DNA of 64,000 bases from NCBI GenBank assembly GCA_028641055.1, contig CM054061.1:54230081-54294080 (forward strand). The letters run 5' to 3'. This document shows positions 42,460-53,730 of this stretch, one piece after another. The notes beneath the pieces are model-generated. The model did not search any database and was not told the origin of the DNA. It was given only the letters and a program-made list of their open reading frames with translations. Source of the DNA: Alopecurus myosuroides. Its lineage: Eukaryota > Streptophyta > Magnoliopsida > Poales > Poaceae. Every line of letters starts with the position of its first letter. The first letter of the stretch is position 1. Position numbers and translations under genes: made by a program.

Positions 42460-45039
42460 GAGATCATTGACTAGAGTTAAGACCCGAGGAGGGTCCCTTC
42501 ATGTTAGCAACAAGGGTCTTTGGAACCCAAATGGTATATTCAATGTAACCCTCAATAGACCAACATATTTAGCTTGCACAACACCATAATAATCAACATA
42601 TAAGAAATGGTGTGGATTATTAGTTCCCGCGGAGGTGCTACGAGTAGTGTTGTCCCTCATGACACTACTACTCGAGGCAACATTGCTTGCTTGTGCGGGT
42701 GTGCTACGATTAGTGTTGTCCCTAATGACAACACCACCCGAAGCACCATTGTTCTTCTTCTTGTTCTTCTTCTTGGCAACATAGCCAAGACCTTGCTTTC
42801 CCACTTGTGGCCTTGGAGCACTCAATTGTGTTCTAGAAATAACCACATTAGAGATAGGGGCAACCACTTGTGGGATACAGACCACAACCTTCTCAACCTG
42901 AGGGCCTTTTCCCTTGAGCCTTGCTAGCTCATCCTTCAACCTAGCATTTTCCTCAAAAATATTTGCATTATCACAAGAAGAAGTAGAGGTTATAGGGTTG
43001 TTAAGTTTATTAAGTTGAGTTTGAAGTTGTTCATGCAACTCTTTGAGGGATGAGTGTTGGGTCTCCAAAGCTTTGTGAGCCTTTGTTAGCGTTTCAAACT
43101 CCTCAGTTAGTTTACCATGACCAACACCAAACTCGACCTTATCCTTTTTAGCCTTTTTATATTTAGCAATAGCAAGATCGCGTTCCTTAGTGATGTTAGA
43201 GACAAGTTCATTATGAGTTAATTCAATAGATTCAATTTCATCCTCTAGAGAAACTTTACCATCATGCTCTTCCTCAAGAGTCATAGAGAGGGATGCAATT
43301 TCATCCGCATCCCTTCTTTCAACCTCACCTTTCTTCTCAAGAGCTTCTTGGGCCTCTCCCAACTGGCTCATGAGATGTTCAAATTACTTCTTGGTCTCCC
43401 CTTGCATGTTAGACATAAAACGTTCCAAAGAGAGCATTTCATATTCTACTCTAAGACTAACAAGATGTTATATTTCACTTGGGGTCTTAGAGTTGGTAGA
43501 AGGTGATACCTCTAAGGCCTTAGCCATGAAGCACTTGGCATTTTGGTGAGGATGATTTTCATTGGGGGATTCAAAGAGATATGAAGACGATGGAGTAGAA
43601 GCAATAGCTAGAGCGGCCACTTCACTTGTGGTTTCTTCCTCTTCGTCACTCCCGGAACCATACACCTCTTGAGTCACTAGCACAAACTTGGTGGGAGACT
43701 TCTTGTTGAATGGTTTATTCTTGAAATCAGGTTTCTTGTACTCGACCTTGGATATATCCTTACGAATGAGCTTTCCACTATGAAGTTCTCTATTTTCATA
43801 GGTACACTCCACAGTGAAGTGGTGCTTATCTTGACAATTGAAGCAAGACCTCACTTTTTGAGCCCCATCATTGCCATAGCGAGACTTGGTCTTCTCCTCA
43901 ACAAATTTCTTGGCCTTGCGAGGATTCCTCCAAAACTTTTGCACGGTGAGAGCAATGATATCCTTTAGCACGGGATCATACTCTTGTTCCTTCAAAGGAG
44001 GCAACAACTCATCGCCTTCTTCTTCATACATAACCTCTCTTGATACAACCTTGGCCTTCAAAGCAACCGATGCCCATTTGTGCATTCCTATGGCCCTAGC
44101 ACGGTTGTCAAGAGCATTCTTGGTTTGCACTTGATAGGAGCACATTTCTTGCATAACTTGAGTTGAGGTCATGGAAGATAAATCATCTCTTCCTTGAATG
44201 CTCTTCAAGTCCGCGCCCTCAAATGGCATTAGGGCAATCATGCACTTCCTCTTCATCCAAGCATCATCAATGTACTTGGCACCAACATTTGAGAAGGCGG
44301 TGGCAAGAGTCTTGAGTCTTCGTTACATGTCTTCATGGTCCTATCCATCATGCATATAGGACCTTTCGGCCTCATTGGTCAAGGCATCATATCTATTCCT
44401 TTGCATGCTCTCATTGCCCACAAACATGACGACAAGAGCGTCCCATGTTTCCTTGGCGGTGGAATATTGTTGAAGATGCGGCATGTGGTTAGGACCCACG
44501 GCTTGTTGAAGAATTGACAAGGCGGTGTAGTTGAGTTGACAATCTACGGCTTCTCTTCTTTTTAGGTTCTTGGGGTCATGAGGCTTGTATCCATCACGAG
44601 TGAACCTCAAAAGCTCTATACAAGAAGAGTTCAAGTGAGTATCCATGTAATATTGCCATTCGCGAAAAGAAAAAGCATCAATTTTAGGTGGATCTCCCCT
44701 AGGGATTATATGAGGATGTGGGACGGGAGGATTGGGAGAATAACTTCCGGGAACGGAGTGAAATTCTCCTTCTCCTTCCGTACCCTTCTTAGTGGAGTTT
44801 TCGGCGGAAGCATTTTTAGATGGATCACCATCTACCCCTTTCTTGGCGCCCTCCGGAGGTATTTCCGGAGGAGATGAGTCGATGACCTCCGGTCCTTTGG
44901 CTTTGAAGAGTTCCATCAAGACTTGATGCAACTCATCAATTTTGGTGTCTATGGATGAGGTCAATGAATTTTTCAACTCGTTGAGATTATCCATGGATAC
45001 CTTTGCCACGGAACCTTCGGTATCCGAATCTTCACCCAT
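42460..45039 (-). pseudogene. Element B gag, with at least four in-frame stops
   Basis: From 45,039: MGEDSDTEGSVAKVSMDNLN, a Pro/Gly linker, and a Copia-type Gag domain (FREWQYYMDTHLNSS and TAKETWDALVVMFVGNE). Then come a CCHC knuckle (CFNCQDKHHFTVEC, about 43,840) and the coiled coil (43,371-42,850) also seen at 1-430. Stops lie at about 44,341, 44,323, 43,468 and 43,410, all in one frame, and another near 42,499 before the protease. Removing them is not implied to be simple; several may be ordinary C-to-T decay. Gag and pol share one frame in this family. Confidence 0.87.
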
Positions 45040-45079
45040 ACTTAAACTCTTAGGCGGTTAAGCCCGATAGAAGAGCCGA

Positions 45080-45092
45080 GGCTCTGATACCA
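45080..45092 (-). promoter_or_regulatory. Primer binding site of element B
   Basis: On the minus strand TGGTATCAGAGCC follows the 5' LTR by two bases, complementary to initiator Met tRNA. Confidence 0.9.
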
Positions 45093-45094
45093 AT

Positions 45095-46364
45095 TCAAAG
45101 TATAGTATGGGCACATAGAAGGGGGGTGAATAGGTGCTACGATCAATTTTAATTTTCTTGTAGTTTAGGCTTGACACAAAGGTAAATTCTCTAGTTAATG
45201 CAACTAAGGTGAATTTACCTATATGACAAGGATAACAACGATCGCAATGCAAGTACAAGTAAAGGGAGTAAGGGACCGAGGAAACCGATATGAAGCATGC
45301 AGAGACACGATGTAATCCCGAGTTCCTCCTTGTTAAGGGAGTACGTCTCGTTGGAGGGGTGTGAGCTCGCCACGAAGGCCTACTCAACGCCACAAAGGCC
45401 TCACCCTATTCTCCGATGAACCCCGCCACAAAGGCCTAGTTCACCTTCCACTATTCATCCCCTTTGAGGCGGGAATCGAATCCTTTCCAAAAAAAACCTT
45501 GGGGCACACACCTGCAACCAAATTCGGGGCTCCCAACAATCTTGAATCACCAAAGAGTAGCAAGATACCTAAGTTCTCCACAAGAGGAAACCCTAGGCTA
45601 GATCCCTTAAGCTAGAGAGGCGGAAATGAAGAACGGAACGGTGAAGATGTAGATCGGGGCCTTCTCCTTCAATCCTCGAAAGATCATCGAGTTTGGTGGG
45701 AGGGATTGGGAGTTATTGCGGATTTGGTGAGCTCTTAAATGCTATTGAATGCCAAGGGGAAGAACTAGAGGTCAAGGTGGAAGAGGAGGGGTATTTATGC
45801 CCCCTTGTCAAAACTAGCCATTTTGCAGGAAAAAGGTACCGGAATATCCGGTCCAAGTTTGGACCGGAATATCCGGTTTTCGGATCTGCTCGAATCCGTT
45901 GACTTCAACTAGAATATCAGGTTGCCTTTGAATAATCCGGTACAAATAATCTGGCTCATCTCTGTCCCGCGCAGGCAACCGAACCGGATATTCCGGCTCC
46001 TCCGGAATAATCCGCTACAAATAATCCTGCTCGTCTTTGTCAGTTTTATCTTCAGTCCTTAGCCGTTTTCGAGAAAAATCTCCACAACCGGAATATCCGG
46101 TCTGAGATGAATAATCCGGTACCAAAAACATGGCTCATCTCTGTCCAGAAAATGGACCAAAACGATCCTAACCGGAATATCCGGTTGCCCAGAATAATCC
46201 GGTTGGCTTCTGTCCCAAATCTATTAGGCCTATCTTCACCGATATTTTCGGTGATCTATGCCGATGTTAAGTATAACACCTGCACACGAAACACCTCGAT
46301 AAATAATGTACTTAGTATTGCTAACTAACACACAAAAAACCGAGAAAAACCAAATGCACTTTCA
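45095..46364 (-). repeat. Element B 5' LTR (1,270 bp)
   Basis: Partner of 431-1,593. Minus-strand CATAAATA at 45,792-45,799 is a probable TATA box that the 3' LTR has lost. A strong palindrome near 45,838-45,875 (GGTCCAAGTTTGGACC between two CCGGAATATCCGG words) is also absent from the partner. The left terminus reads TCAAAG in place of TGAAAG, one change at the LTR edge. Confidence 0.92.
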
Positions 46365-46369
46365 AAGGT

Positions 46370-47385
46370 CTTGGCTATGTTGCCAAGAAGAAGAACAAGA
46401 ACAACAAGAAGGCCAACAATGGTGCTTCGGGTGGTATTGTCATTAGGGACAACACTACTCGTAGCATTCCTGCACAAGCCAACAATGTTGCTTCAAGTGG
46501 TGGTGTCATGAGGGATAACACTACTCGTAGCATTTCCGCGGGAACTAACAATCCACACCATTTCTTATATGTTGATTATTATGGTGTTGTGAAAGCTAAA
46601 TATGTTGGTCCTATTGAGGATTACATTGACTATACTATTTGGGTTCCAAAGACCCTTGTTACTAACATGAGGTGACCCTCCTTGGGTCCTAACTCTAGTC
46701 AAAGATCTCTTGCAGCACTATGCTTCCGGTGGATCTAAATGGATAATTGATAGTGGATGCACTACTCATATGACCGGAAGCAAAGAACTTGTGACGGAGT
46801 TGCGCCCAAATGATATTTATGCAACCGTCACATGTGGAGACAAGTCCTCATCAAAGGTATCGGGGTTTGGAAAGGTTGTGATTGCTCCTGATGTTACTAT
46901 CGTGGACGTGATGCTTGTTGAATCCTTTGGTTTCAATTCACTTTCAGTTCGTTCTCTTGGTAAGATGGGTTTCTCCGTCTTCTTTGATGAAAACACCATG
47001 GTCCTTTTGAGGAGCAAGACTCTTGACGTCGCAGACGTGGGACATGTCGAAAATGAGTTGTTTGTGGTAGACTTTTTGAAGTCCGCCAACTCTCAATCGA
47101 TGTGTCTTTTCGGAAAGGCGGACGTGGGTTGGTTGTGGCATCGCCGCTTATCCCATATCAACATGAGAACTTTGCAAAGTCTTCACAAAGGTGGCTTAAT
47201 TCTCCCACTAAAAGAAAATTTTAACTTTTCCAAAGAACGCGTTTGTAGGTCATGTGTTGAAGGAAAGATGCATGATATTCCCCATAAGGACAAGACTATT
47301 ATCTCATCAAAGAGGATCTTGGAGCTTCTCCATGTTGATCTCTTTGGTGTCGTCCCCGAGGCAAGTCTTGGTGGCAAGAAGTAAT
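46370..47385 (+). pseudogene. Element A: gag end, protease and integrase zinc finger
   Basis: Resumes at LGYVAKKKNKNNKKANNG after the B insertion. A TGA at 46,673-46,675 separates Gag from the protease (WIIDSGCTTHMTGSKEL). The integrase finger is intact here (HRRLSHINMRTL and VCRSCVEGKMH). A TAA at about 47,382 replaces the Tyr of the conserved KKYCLVIVDDYS motif. Same family as element B, in opposite orientation. Confidence 0.88.
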
Positions 47386-47973
47386 GCTTGGTGATTGTCG
47401 ATGATTATTCAAGTTATACTTGGGTTTATTTCTTCAAGTGCAAGAGTGATGAGGGTATTCGACATCAATATCCCGCCACCTACACTCCTAAAAAAAATGG
47501 TGTTGCCAAAAGGAAGAATCACACTCTCTCTTTGAATATCCCGCCACTTACACTCCTCAAGTGCAAGAGTGAGACACAACAAACTATCATCGATTTCCGC
47601 AACCAAGTGCAACGTCAACACAATGTCCAAATCATGTATATTAGGAGTGACAATGGTTCAGAGTTCAAGAATTACACTTTGAATAAATTCCTTAGTGATG
47701 AGGGTATTCGACATCAATATCCCGCCACTTACACTCCTCAAAAAAATGGTGTTGCCAAAAGGAAGAATCACACTCTCTCTTGGATATGACAAGGACCATG
47801 TTGGCAGAGTATTCTTCTCCCCAATATATATGGGCCGAGGCCATATCCATCAATGCCACTCCTCCAACCGCCTCTGCATCCGCAAGGGCTTGGACAAGAC
47901 TCCATATGAGATCCTCACCGGCAACAAACCCAACGTCTCCTACTTCCGTGTGTTCGGTTGTAAGTGATTTTAT
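47386..47973 (+). pseudogene. Element A integrase core with internal duplication
   Basis: Contains VIVDDYSSYTWVYFF, then an 89-bp segment (47,444-47,532) that reappears at 47,693-47,781 around the true core region (YIRSDNGSEFKNYTLN). In both copies the catalytic Glu of NGVAERKNR is Lys (NGVAKRKN). After the second copy a frameshift breaks the rest (WAEA region, readable only in another frame). Confidence 0.85.
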
Positions 47974-48596
47974 TTGATCAAGGTTGTTCGGTTGTTTAAG
48001 TTTCAATCTAAAACCGTTGAGGGTATATTTGTTGGTTACGATGCTAAATCCCACACTTATAGAGTCTATGACAAAACTTCACGGATTCTCATAGAATCTT
48101 GTAGTGTGGCTTTCAAGGAAAATAATGGCTCCCAAGTGGTGCAATTTCATGTTTCTAATGTAGATGTTGAAATGCCTCAAGAAGCCATACGAAGGATGGG
48201 TGTGGGATTTTTTTGCCCCATTAAGGGACACCTTATGGCGACTCGAGAAGGACTATGCTCTACTCAAGTGGATCCCTCCTCTACAATATAAGAGCAAGCC
48301 AAGGAGCCAAGTGATGCACCTAACCAAGAACATTTTGAAGACCCTCTTCTCATTGACCAAGTAACTATGCAAGATGCAACCACTCCTATCATTCATGCTA
48401 GTCAAGGTCAAGGCCAAGATCAACCCTCCTCACCCTCCTCGCCTCAAGTTGAAGCAAGTGTGGATGTTGTTGTTGTTGATGATGATGATGATGATCAAGG
48501 TCAACACATTGGTCAAGACGGTAACTCAAATGATCAAGTGATTCCTCCTCGCAATAATGAGGAGATCGAAGCCCGTCGTGCTAGAGGATAAGAAGA
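47974..48596 (+). pseudogene. Element A integrase C terminus and acidic linker
   Basis: KTVEGIFVGYDAKSHTYRVY, then the [16 protein letters not shown] block, a TAA at about 48,289, and a linker with an Asp run encoded by GAT repeats (48,478-48,497). Several stops. Confidence 0.82.
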
Positions 48597-49751
48597 GCTT
48601 TGAAGCGTATTGATGCTCAAGACAACAAACTGTTGGAAGATGTCATAGCTAGAAGATCCACAAGAAATAAATTGGCTCATTTTAGTGAGCGTCAAACTCA
48701 CATATCTATAGTGGAACCAAAGAAAGTGTTTTAAGCTCTTGAGGACTCCGATTGGGTTGAAGCTATGCATGATGAGCTCAGTAACTTTGAGTGCATCAAG
48801 GTTTGGAGATTAGCTGAGAATCCCAAAGATTGCCACAATGTTATTGGCACTATGTGGATATTCAAGAACAAGCAAGATGATCATGGCATTGTCATAAGGA
48901 ATAATGCAAGATTGGTGGCTGAAGGTCACACTCAAGTGGAAGGCATTGACTTTGATGAAACTTATGCTCTCGTGGCTCGCCTTGAGTCCATCCGTATCCT
49001 TCTTGCATATGAATCTTTGCATAATTTCAAATTGCAACAAATGGATGTCAAAAGTGCTTTCTTGTATGGTCCACTCAAAGAGGAGGTATATGTTAAGCAA
49101 CCTCTAGGTTTCGAGAACCTAAACTTCCCTAACCATGTATACAAGCTCGATAAGGCGCTCTTTGGACTTAAACAAGCACGCCGTGCATGGTGTGAGCACC
49201 TTAGAGAGTTATTGGATGACCGTGGTTTTGAAGTTGGGAAGATCGACTCCACTCTCTTCACAAAGAGGGTAAAGGAAGAGATTTTCATATGCCAACTCTA
49301 TGTGGATGATATTATCTTTGGCTCAACTAACCAAGCTTTAAATAATGAGTTCTCAAAGCTTATGACTTACGGGTTTGAGATGTTCATGATGGGAGAGATT
49401 AAATTCTTCCTTGGCTTTGAGATCAAGAAATTTGCTCGTGGGATTTTCATTTCTCAAGCCAAGTATACCCAATACATGCTCAAGAGGTTTAATTTCCAAG
49501 GTGCAAAAGACAAACCATCTCCTATGCAAGTCAAGTGCCACCTCAAGCGCAATCCGGATGGTAAAGATGTGGACAAAAAGTTGTATCTCTCTATGATTAG
49601 TTCTTTGCTTTATCTTTGTGCATCTAGGCCCGATATCGTGTTGAGTATAGGTGTGTGTGCAAGGTATCAAGCAACTCCTAAGGAAAGCCACTTAGTGGCG
49701 GTCCAAAGTATTTTTCGGTATTTGGTTCATACCTCAAGGTTTGGTTTGTAG
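48597..49751 (+). pseudogene. Element A reverse transcriptase
   Basis: From 48,765 a 328-codon open stretch carries [58 protein letters not shown] and intact LYVDDIIFGSTNQ. The 5' linker (48,597-48,764) contains a TAA near 48,733. TAG at 49,749-49,751 separates RT from RNase H. The RT is longer and less damaged than the one in element B. Confidence 0.88.
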
Positions 49752-49893
49752 TACCCAAAGGGGGCACAATTCTCTCTCAAGGGCTACAAGGATTCTGATT
49801 GGGCCAGTGATCAAGATGATAGGAAGTCTACTTCCGAGGCTTGCCAATTTCTTGCTATGTCCTTGGTGAGTTGGTCTTCCAATAAGCAAAATT
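49752..49893 (+). pseudogene. Element A RNase H, truncated
   Basis: FSLKGYKDSDWASDQDDRKS to NKQNCISL, then an abrupt loss of homology at about 49,893. The remaining RNase H, 3' region and LTR of A are missing from the window. Confidence 0.82.
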
Positions 49894-50156
49894 GCATATC
49901 TCTAGTATATTTTATTGCTGCAGCACTAACATTTACTTTCTTGTATTTATTATCTTGAAAAGCTATCTCTCATACCCGTATTATTGCTCTAGTTTTATTT
50001 CCTATATGATGCAAACGTTTAGTGTGTGTAGATTTGTATCAGTGGTTGATTGAACTTGAGGGAATGTTTATCCTACCTTTAGCTCCTCGTTGGGTTCGAC
50101 GCTCTTACTTATCGAAAAGTCTACACATGATCTCCTATTCTTGTGGGATATCAGGC
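49894..50156 (+). repeat. Athila-like LTR 3' end fragment, plus orientation
   Basis: The end GGGTTCGACGCTCTTACTTA followed by ATCGAAAAG and GGGATATCA parallels the end of the element C LTR. No primer site follows; another fragment begins at once. It looks like a deletion junction. Confidence 0.5.
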
Positions 50157-50840
50157 GGACTACCGGTTCAGCAGCAACGTGGAACCTGCACAACACAATC
50201 AAATTACTTTGCCTCAACAAAGCAGCGAGGTTGTCAATCTCACCAGTTTTTCCGAAACAAAGAATTAGACATATAGTGTGGAAAACAATATTTGTTTGCG
50301 GTAATAAAAAGAGAACAGTGATGGTACTAAGAAAACAGTAATTGTAGTAGGAAAATAGCGGTTGCAGTGGTTGTGTTACCAGTGTAAAGAAATGGAACGA
50401 GGTTCACAGTTCACTAGTGTTGTCTCTCCATAATAGATAGATAACATGCTGGCTAAGAAAATTACAGTTGGGCAATGGACAGATATAAAGGTTGCACTAT
50501 AGTGCATATGCATGACATGATGATTACTATGTGATTCATGAGGGCATTACAACAAGATTCATAGACCGTTATCCAACTGCATATATGACTAATAATCCAC
50601 CCTCAAAGCGTCATCCAATCAAACCTTGGGTATTAAGTTGCAAGCAACAGATAATTGCATTAAGAAAAGTGTGTAATGAAAACAATGTAGACATTGTTGT
50701 TTTTTCCCTAATGGAAACATCACATCCCCCACCCGTTACGTTTTTGTCACTCGAGCGCAAGTGAAAGGGAGGCATCAACCCACTATCTAGCATAATAACC
50801 CCCTCTTGGAGTTACAAGCATCAACTTGGCCAGAGAATCT
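50157..50840 (-). repeat. Athila-like LTR fragment matching 54,403-55,080
   Basis: Shares CAACGTGGAACCTGCACAAC and later blocks with the solo LTR at 54,245-60,177, at roughly 85% by eye, in the same orientation. Both ends are truncated. Confidence 0.7.
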
Positions 50841-50995
50841 ACTAGCATCTCCTCCAGCCGGGCCTGGGTGATACTTGACTTACACCAATAAATCGTCATT
50901 TCCTTTTTCCTCGTCGCGGATGAACCGAAAGCGTCAACCTTTTTCCTCTTTCTCCCGGCTCCAGCACCTTTGCTTGCCATGGATTTCTTATCCAT
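50783..50995 (-). pseudogene. Tat-like antisense ORF, N-terminal fragment
   Basis: Minus-strand MDKKSMASKGAGAGRKRKKV has a basic N terminus, followed by TIYWCKSSITQARLEEML. The W-x2-S-x-I-T pattern before a helical Leu-rich segment resembles the start of the 'putative gypsy type transposon' ORF that Tat-lineage elements carry in antisense between pol and the 3' LTR. Homology ends after about 53 codons where the LTR fragment at 50,157-50,840 begins, so the last residues are read-through. A TATA box lies upstream at 51,137-51,143. The role of this ORF in Tat elements is unknown. Moderate confidence. Confidence 0.5.
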
Positions 50996-51136
50996 GTGAT
51001 TTTCCTTCGGCGACGATGGTAGAGTTCCAGCGATGGTGCAGCTAGAGCTCGGATGGAGCTCCCAAGCAGCGCTGGAGGAAGAAGATGAAGTCGGCTGGGA
51101 AGGGTATGAAATGAACTAAGTTTAACCCTCCCTACT

Positions 51137-51143
51137 TTTTATA
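51137..51143 (-). promoter_or_regulatory. TATA box of the antisense ORF
   Basis: Minus-strand TATAAAA (in GCTTATAAAAAGTAGGG) is about 140 bases before the ATG at 50,995. Confidence 0.5.
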
Positions 51144-51583
51144 AGCTAAGGTAAAACCCTATAATTACCTTACCCCTTTTTGCAAAAAGGACCCGAGGAA
51201 ACGCCGCATTTTTGAATTTGGCTTAGGTCAAAGCGAATAAAATGTGGAGCTTAGATGCCCCAGATTTGCAACATTAAATGTGTGGATCAAAATCTCGGGA
51301 TAAGTAAGAAAATATTCATTTCCTCAAATCCTAGAGATAGAATCGCAAACATAACTACCTGGATAGGCCGGATCGGTTTAAACGGGTAAGTAAAGAGCGA
51401 AGAAAAAGGAAGATAAATCTCCAACAAATCCAGATTTGGTCGAAGAAAATACCGGCTTATCCTTTTAGGGTGAAGAACAGAGACCAGGTTATCCTCCATA
51501 TCAGAGCAAGTTTATATTTCCTTCTAGAAGCTTAACATGAACGAGTAAACCTCAAATTTGCGTTCATGTTAACCTCGGGATAA
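51144..51583. other. Tat-like 3' interior, noncoding
   Basis: Sequence between the antisense promoter and the probable 3' LTR. I see no gene in it. Confidence 0.4.
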
Positions 51584-52205
51584 TGTTGTGGGAATGACAA
51601 AGGGGGCCCCCCAACCCGCCTATTCTTAAACTGAATTGGGGAAATGCGGTTCATAGAAGTGCCAACCAGTTTATTCCAGAACCAGTGGAAGAAGGAAGAA
51701 CCGTCTCTCCTATAAAGGGAGGTTCCAAAAGCTGGCCTCAGGTGAAGGGATATTAGGAGGTCCAGCCCATGAGCTGGCTAAGGATTCAAGAACGAGAATA
51801 GGCCCAGCATGACAGAAGATTCCAGAACCGTCCAGGGAAGATCCGGCATCCCGTATGAACATGCAAAGACTTGTCAGGCCGGGTTATGCTAGGACTGCGA
51901 CTACGGGCGTAACCCAGATTGATCTGTAATTTCAGGAACTCGTCTGCTATATAATGCAAGTTCCTGTGATGTAGAAACTCAAGTTCTTGTTGATAGCAAT
52001 AACTCTCAAGACATCGGAAGTCAGAATCTCTCCTTGTAATTGAGACTTTGAATCATCAATAATCAAGAGTCAGGAGTTGGTTTTACCCTCAATAGAGGGG
52101 CCGGACCTAGGTAAACTCGTTTCTCTCGTTTCCACCATAAACCTTCTGATACTTCGCTTAGAAGCAATGGCCTCACAAACTAGTTCTCACATGAGTACAC
52201 TTGCC
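51584..52205 (+). repeat. Probable Tat-like LTR
   Basis: CTATATAATGC (TATA at 51,948-51,954) is followed by a leader ending in TACCCTCAATAGAGGGGCCG and GTACACTTGCCGTGAC, the usual end region of grass Tat-type LTRs. The left limit is a guess after a purine run near 51,592. No TSD was found. Confidence 0.4.
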
Positions 52206-52326
52206 GTGACAACACCACAATAGATCAGCTGGTCAATCGGAGTTTCATAATTGTGGCATGGTGGCATGGTGAAGTAAGGAGTCGATCACAATTGTGGCAT
52301 GGTGGACTCGTGCAAGTTAGAGTCTG
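52206..52326. other. Short duplicated spacer
   Basis: Contains ACAATTGTGGCATGGTGG twice (about 52,249 and 52,291). Nothing else recognised. Confidence 0.4.
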
Positions 52327-53730
52327 TTGGATGTATGCCCAAAAGGCAATAATATTTATACACTTGTTTCATAATTATGATTCATATTACTATGCTATAA
52401 CTGACATTGGTTCTTGAATATGAGATTCATAGGAAAACTCACACTCACGTGTGGTGACATGAACAAAGTATCAAATCCTAGTTTTGCCTTTTAGGACTAA
52501 TTAATTGGATGCTTGATGACCATTCCTTGTCATGGACATTGTTTATGTCAGGATCAATGAATAGCATATTGTTGGAAGAGAACAATATGGATGGGTATAC
52601 CCTAGTAGTTTATATGCTAAGAGATTCCACTAAGATATACTTGTCCTTAGAATCGTAACACGACACGGTTATATTACAAACATCCTTTGTTATTAGAGTA
52701 ATATATTTTGTAGGTTTTACTTTGGTACCATCAAGAGTCACACCATAAACTGGGTGAACATAAAGGCAACCACTGATTAATTGTAAAGTAGTATTTTACC
52801 TCAATGTTTTGATATGGGAGTTACTCCTCCTTAGAAACAGATGTACAAGCCTGTGCCCACTTGGTATCCTTGATATCCATAAGTTCTGCAAACAATGCAT
52901 GATGATGATACATCATGTGGGATATCATAATACAGAAACGAAAAAGGGGAAACATAGATTGTTCCACGTCAATACATGAATCCATAGTCTCGGGTAAGTT
53001 CGGTATCGTGAGTAATGGGAGAATTGTATGATGACCAACAAGTTTAGCAATTTATTCCTTAGTATGTGGGAGTCAATATGGGCGTCCATGGCCCCGCTAT
53101 TTATTATTGGAAAGAAAAGAGTGTCCAGATTCATATCCACACACTATAGAGCCTGTAGGGGGAACACACTTTAGTTAGGGCTTATCTATGTGTATATCGG
53201 TAGGTCCAGATCAACAATGAGTATCATCGGAACATGGTTTTTGCATGATAGATATATTTTATAAATCGGAGAGAATTTATATTGAGGGTATCAGATGCCC
53301 TAAAGTAATAGAAACATTATCTTTTACTACCGGAAGTTATTCCGGAGTTGTTATGAGAGAGAAATTGAGGCATCACACTTTATGGAGAAAGTGCAGGGCA
53401 ACGTGAGATGTCCCGGGATGTGGAAAATATATTTCTTATATTTTAGATAAGGCCAATAATTTTATCTATAGGGTTCACACGGTTCCGTAGGTGTTTGAGA
53501 GGACTTTACATAATGGGGTGAATACCGGGAGGGGCAGATTTTCCCCTCATGACTTCATTCTATTTTATAGGCCTGCCAGGTGGGGCCAGTGGCTTCACAT
53601 AATGGTATTCATCATCACGATTTTGTCATGTATTTATTGGAGATAAAAAGAGAAACAAGGAGTATCATATCCTCTAGATATTTGATAGACTTAGACAAAC
53701 GGATTATTGCCAATTGTGCAAGTGGGGGAC
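52327..53730 (+). mobile_element. Angela/BARE-like Copia: 5' LTR plus collapsed interior
   Basis: TGTTGGATGTATGCCCAAAAGG starts an Angela/BARE-like LTR. It runs parallel to 53,731-54,244 and 60,183-60,919. Only a short interior remnant precedes AAGTGGGGGAC (53,720-53,730), the polypurine tract before the second LTR. All gag-pol is missing. Confidence 0.7.

Larger units (their letters stand above)
431..46364 (-). mobile_element. Element B: Sirevirus-like Copia LTR retrotransposon, minus strand, interrupted by C and D
   Basis: The outer limits are exact. TGAAAGT at 431 and ACTTTCA ending at 46,364 form the LTR termini, and AAGGT flanks them at 426-430 and 46,365-46,369. Read on the minus strand the order is 5' LTR (46,364-45,095), an initiator-Met-type primer site, gag, protease, integrase, RT, RNase H, a spacer, an extra ORF, a polypurine tract and the 3' LTR (1,593-431). 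The extra downstream ORF, long coiled-coil gag and repeated polypurine tracts are known Sirevirus traits. It landed inside the gag of element A in opposite orientation. Later insertions C (4,389-13,122) and D (15,929-41,380) account for most of the span. Many in-frame stops show it is inactive. Confidence 0.93.
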
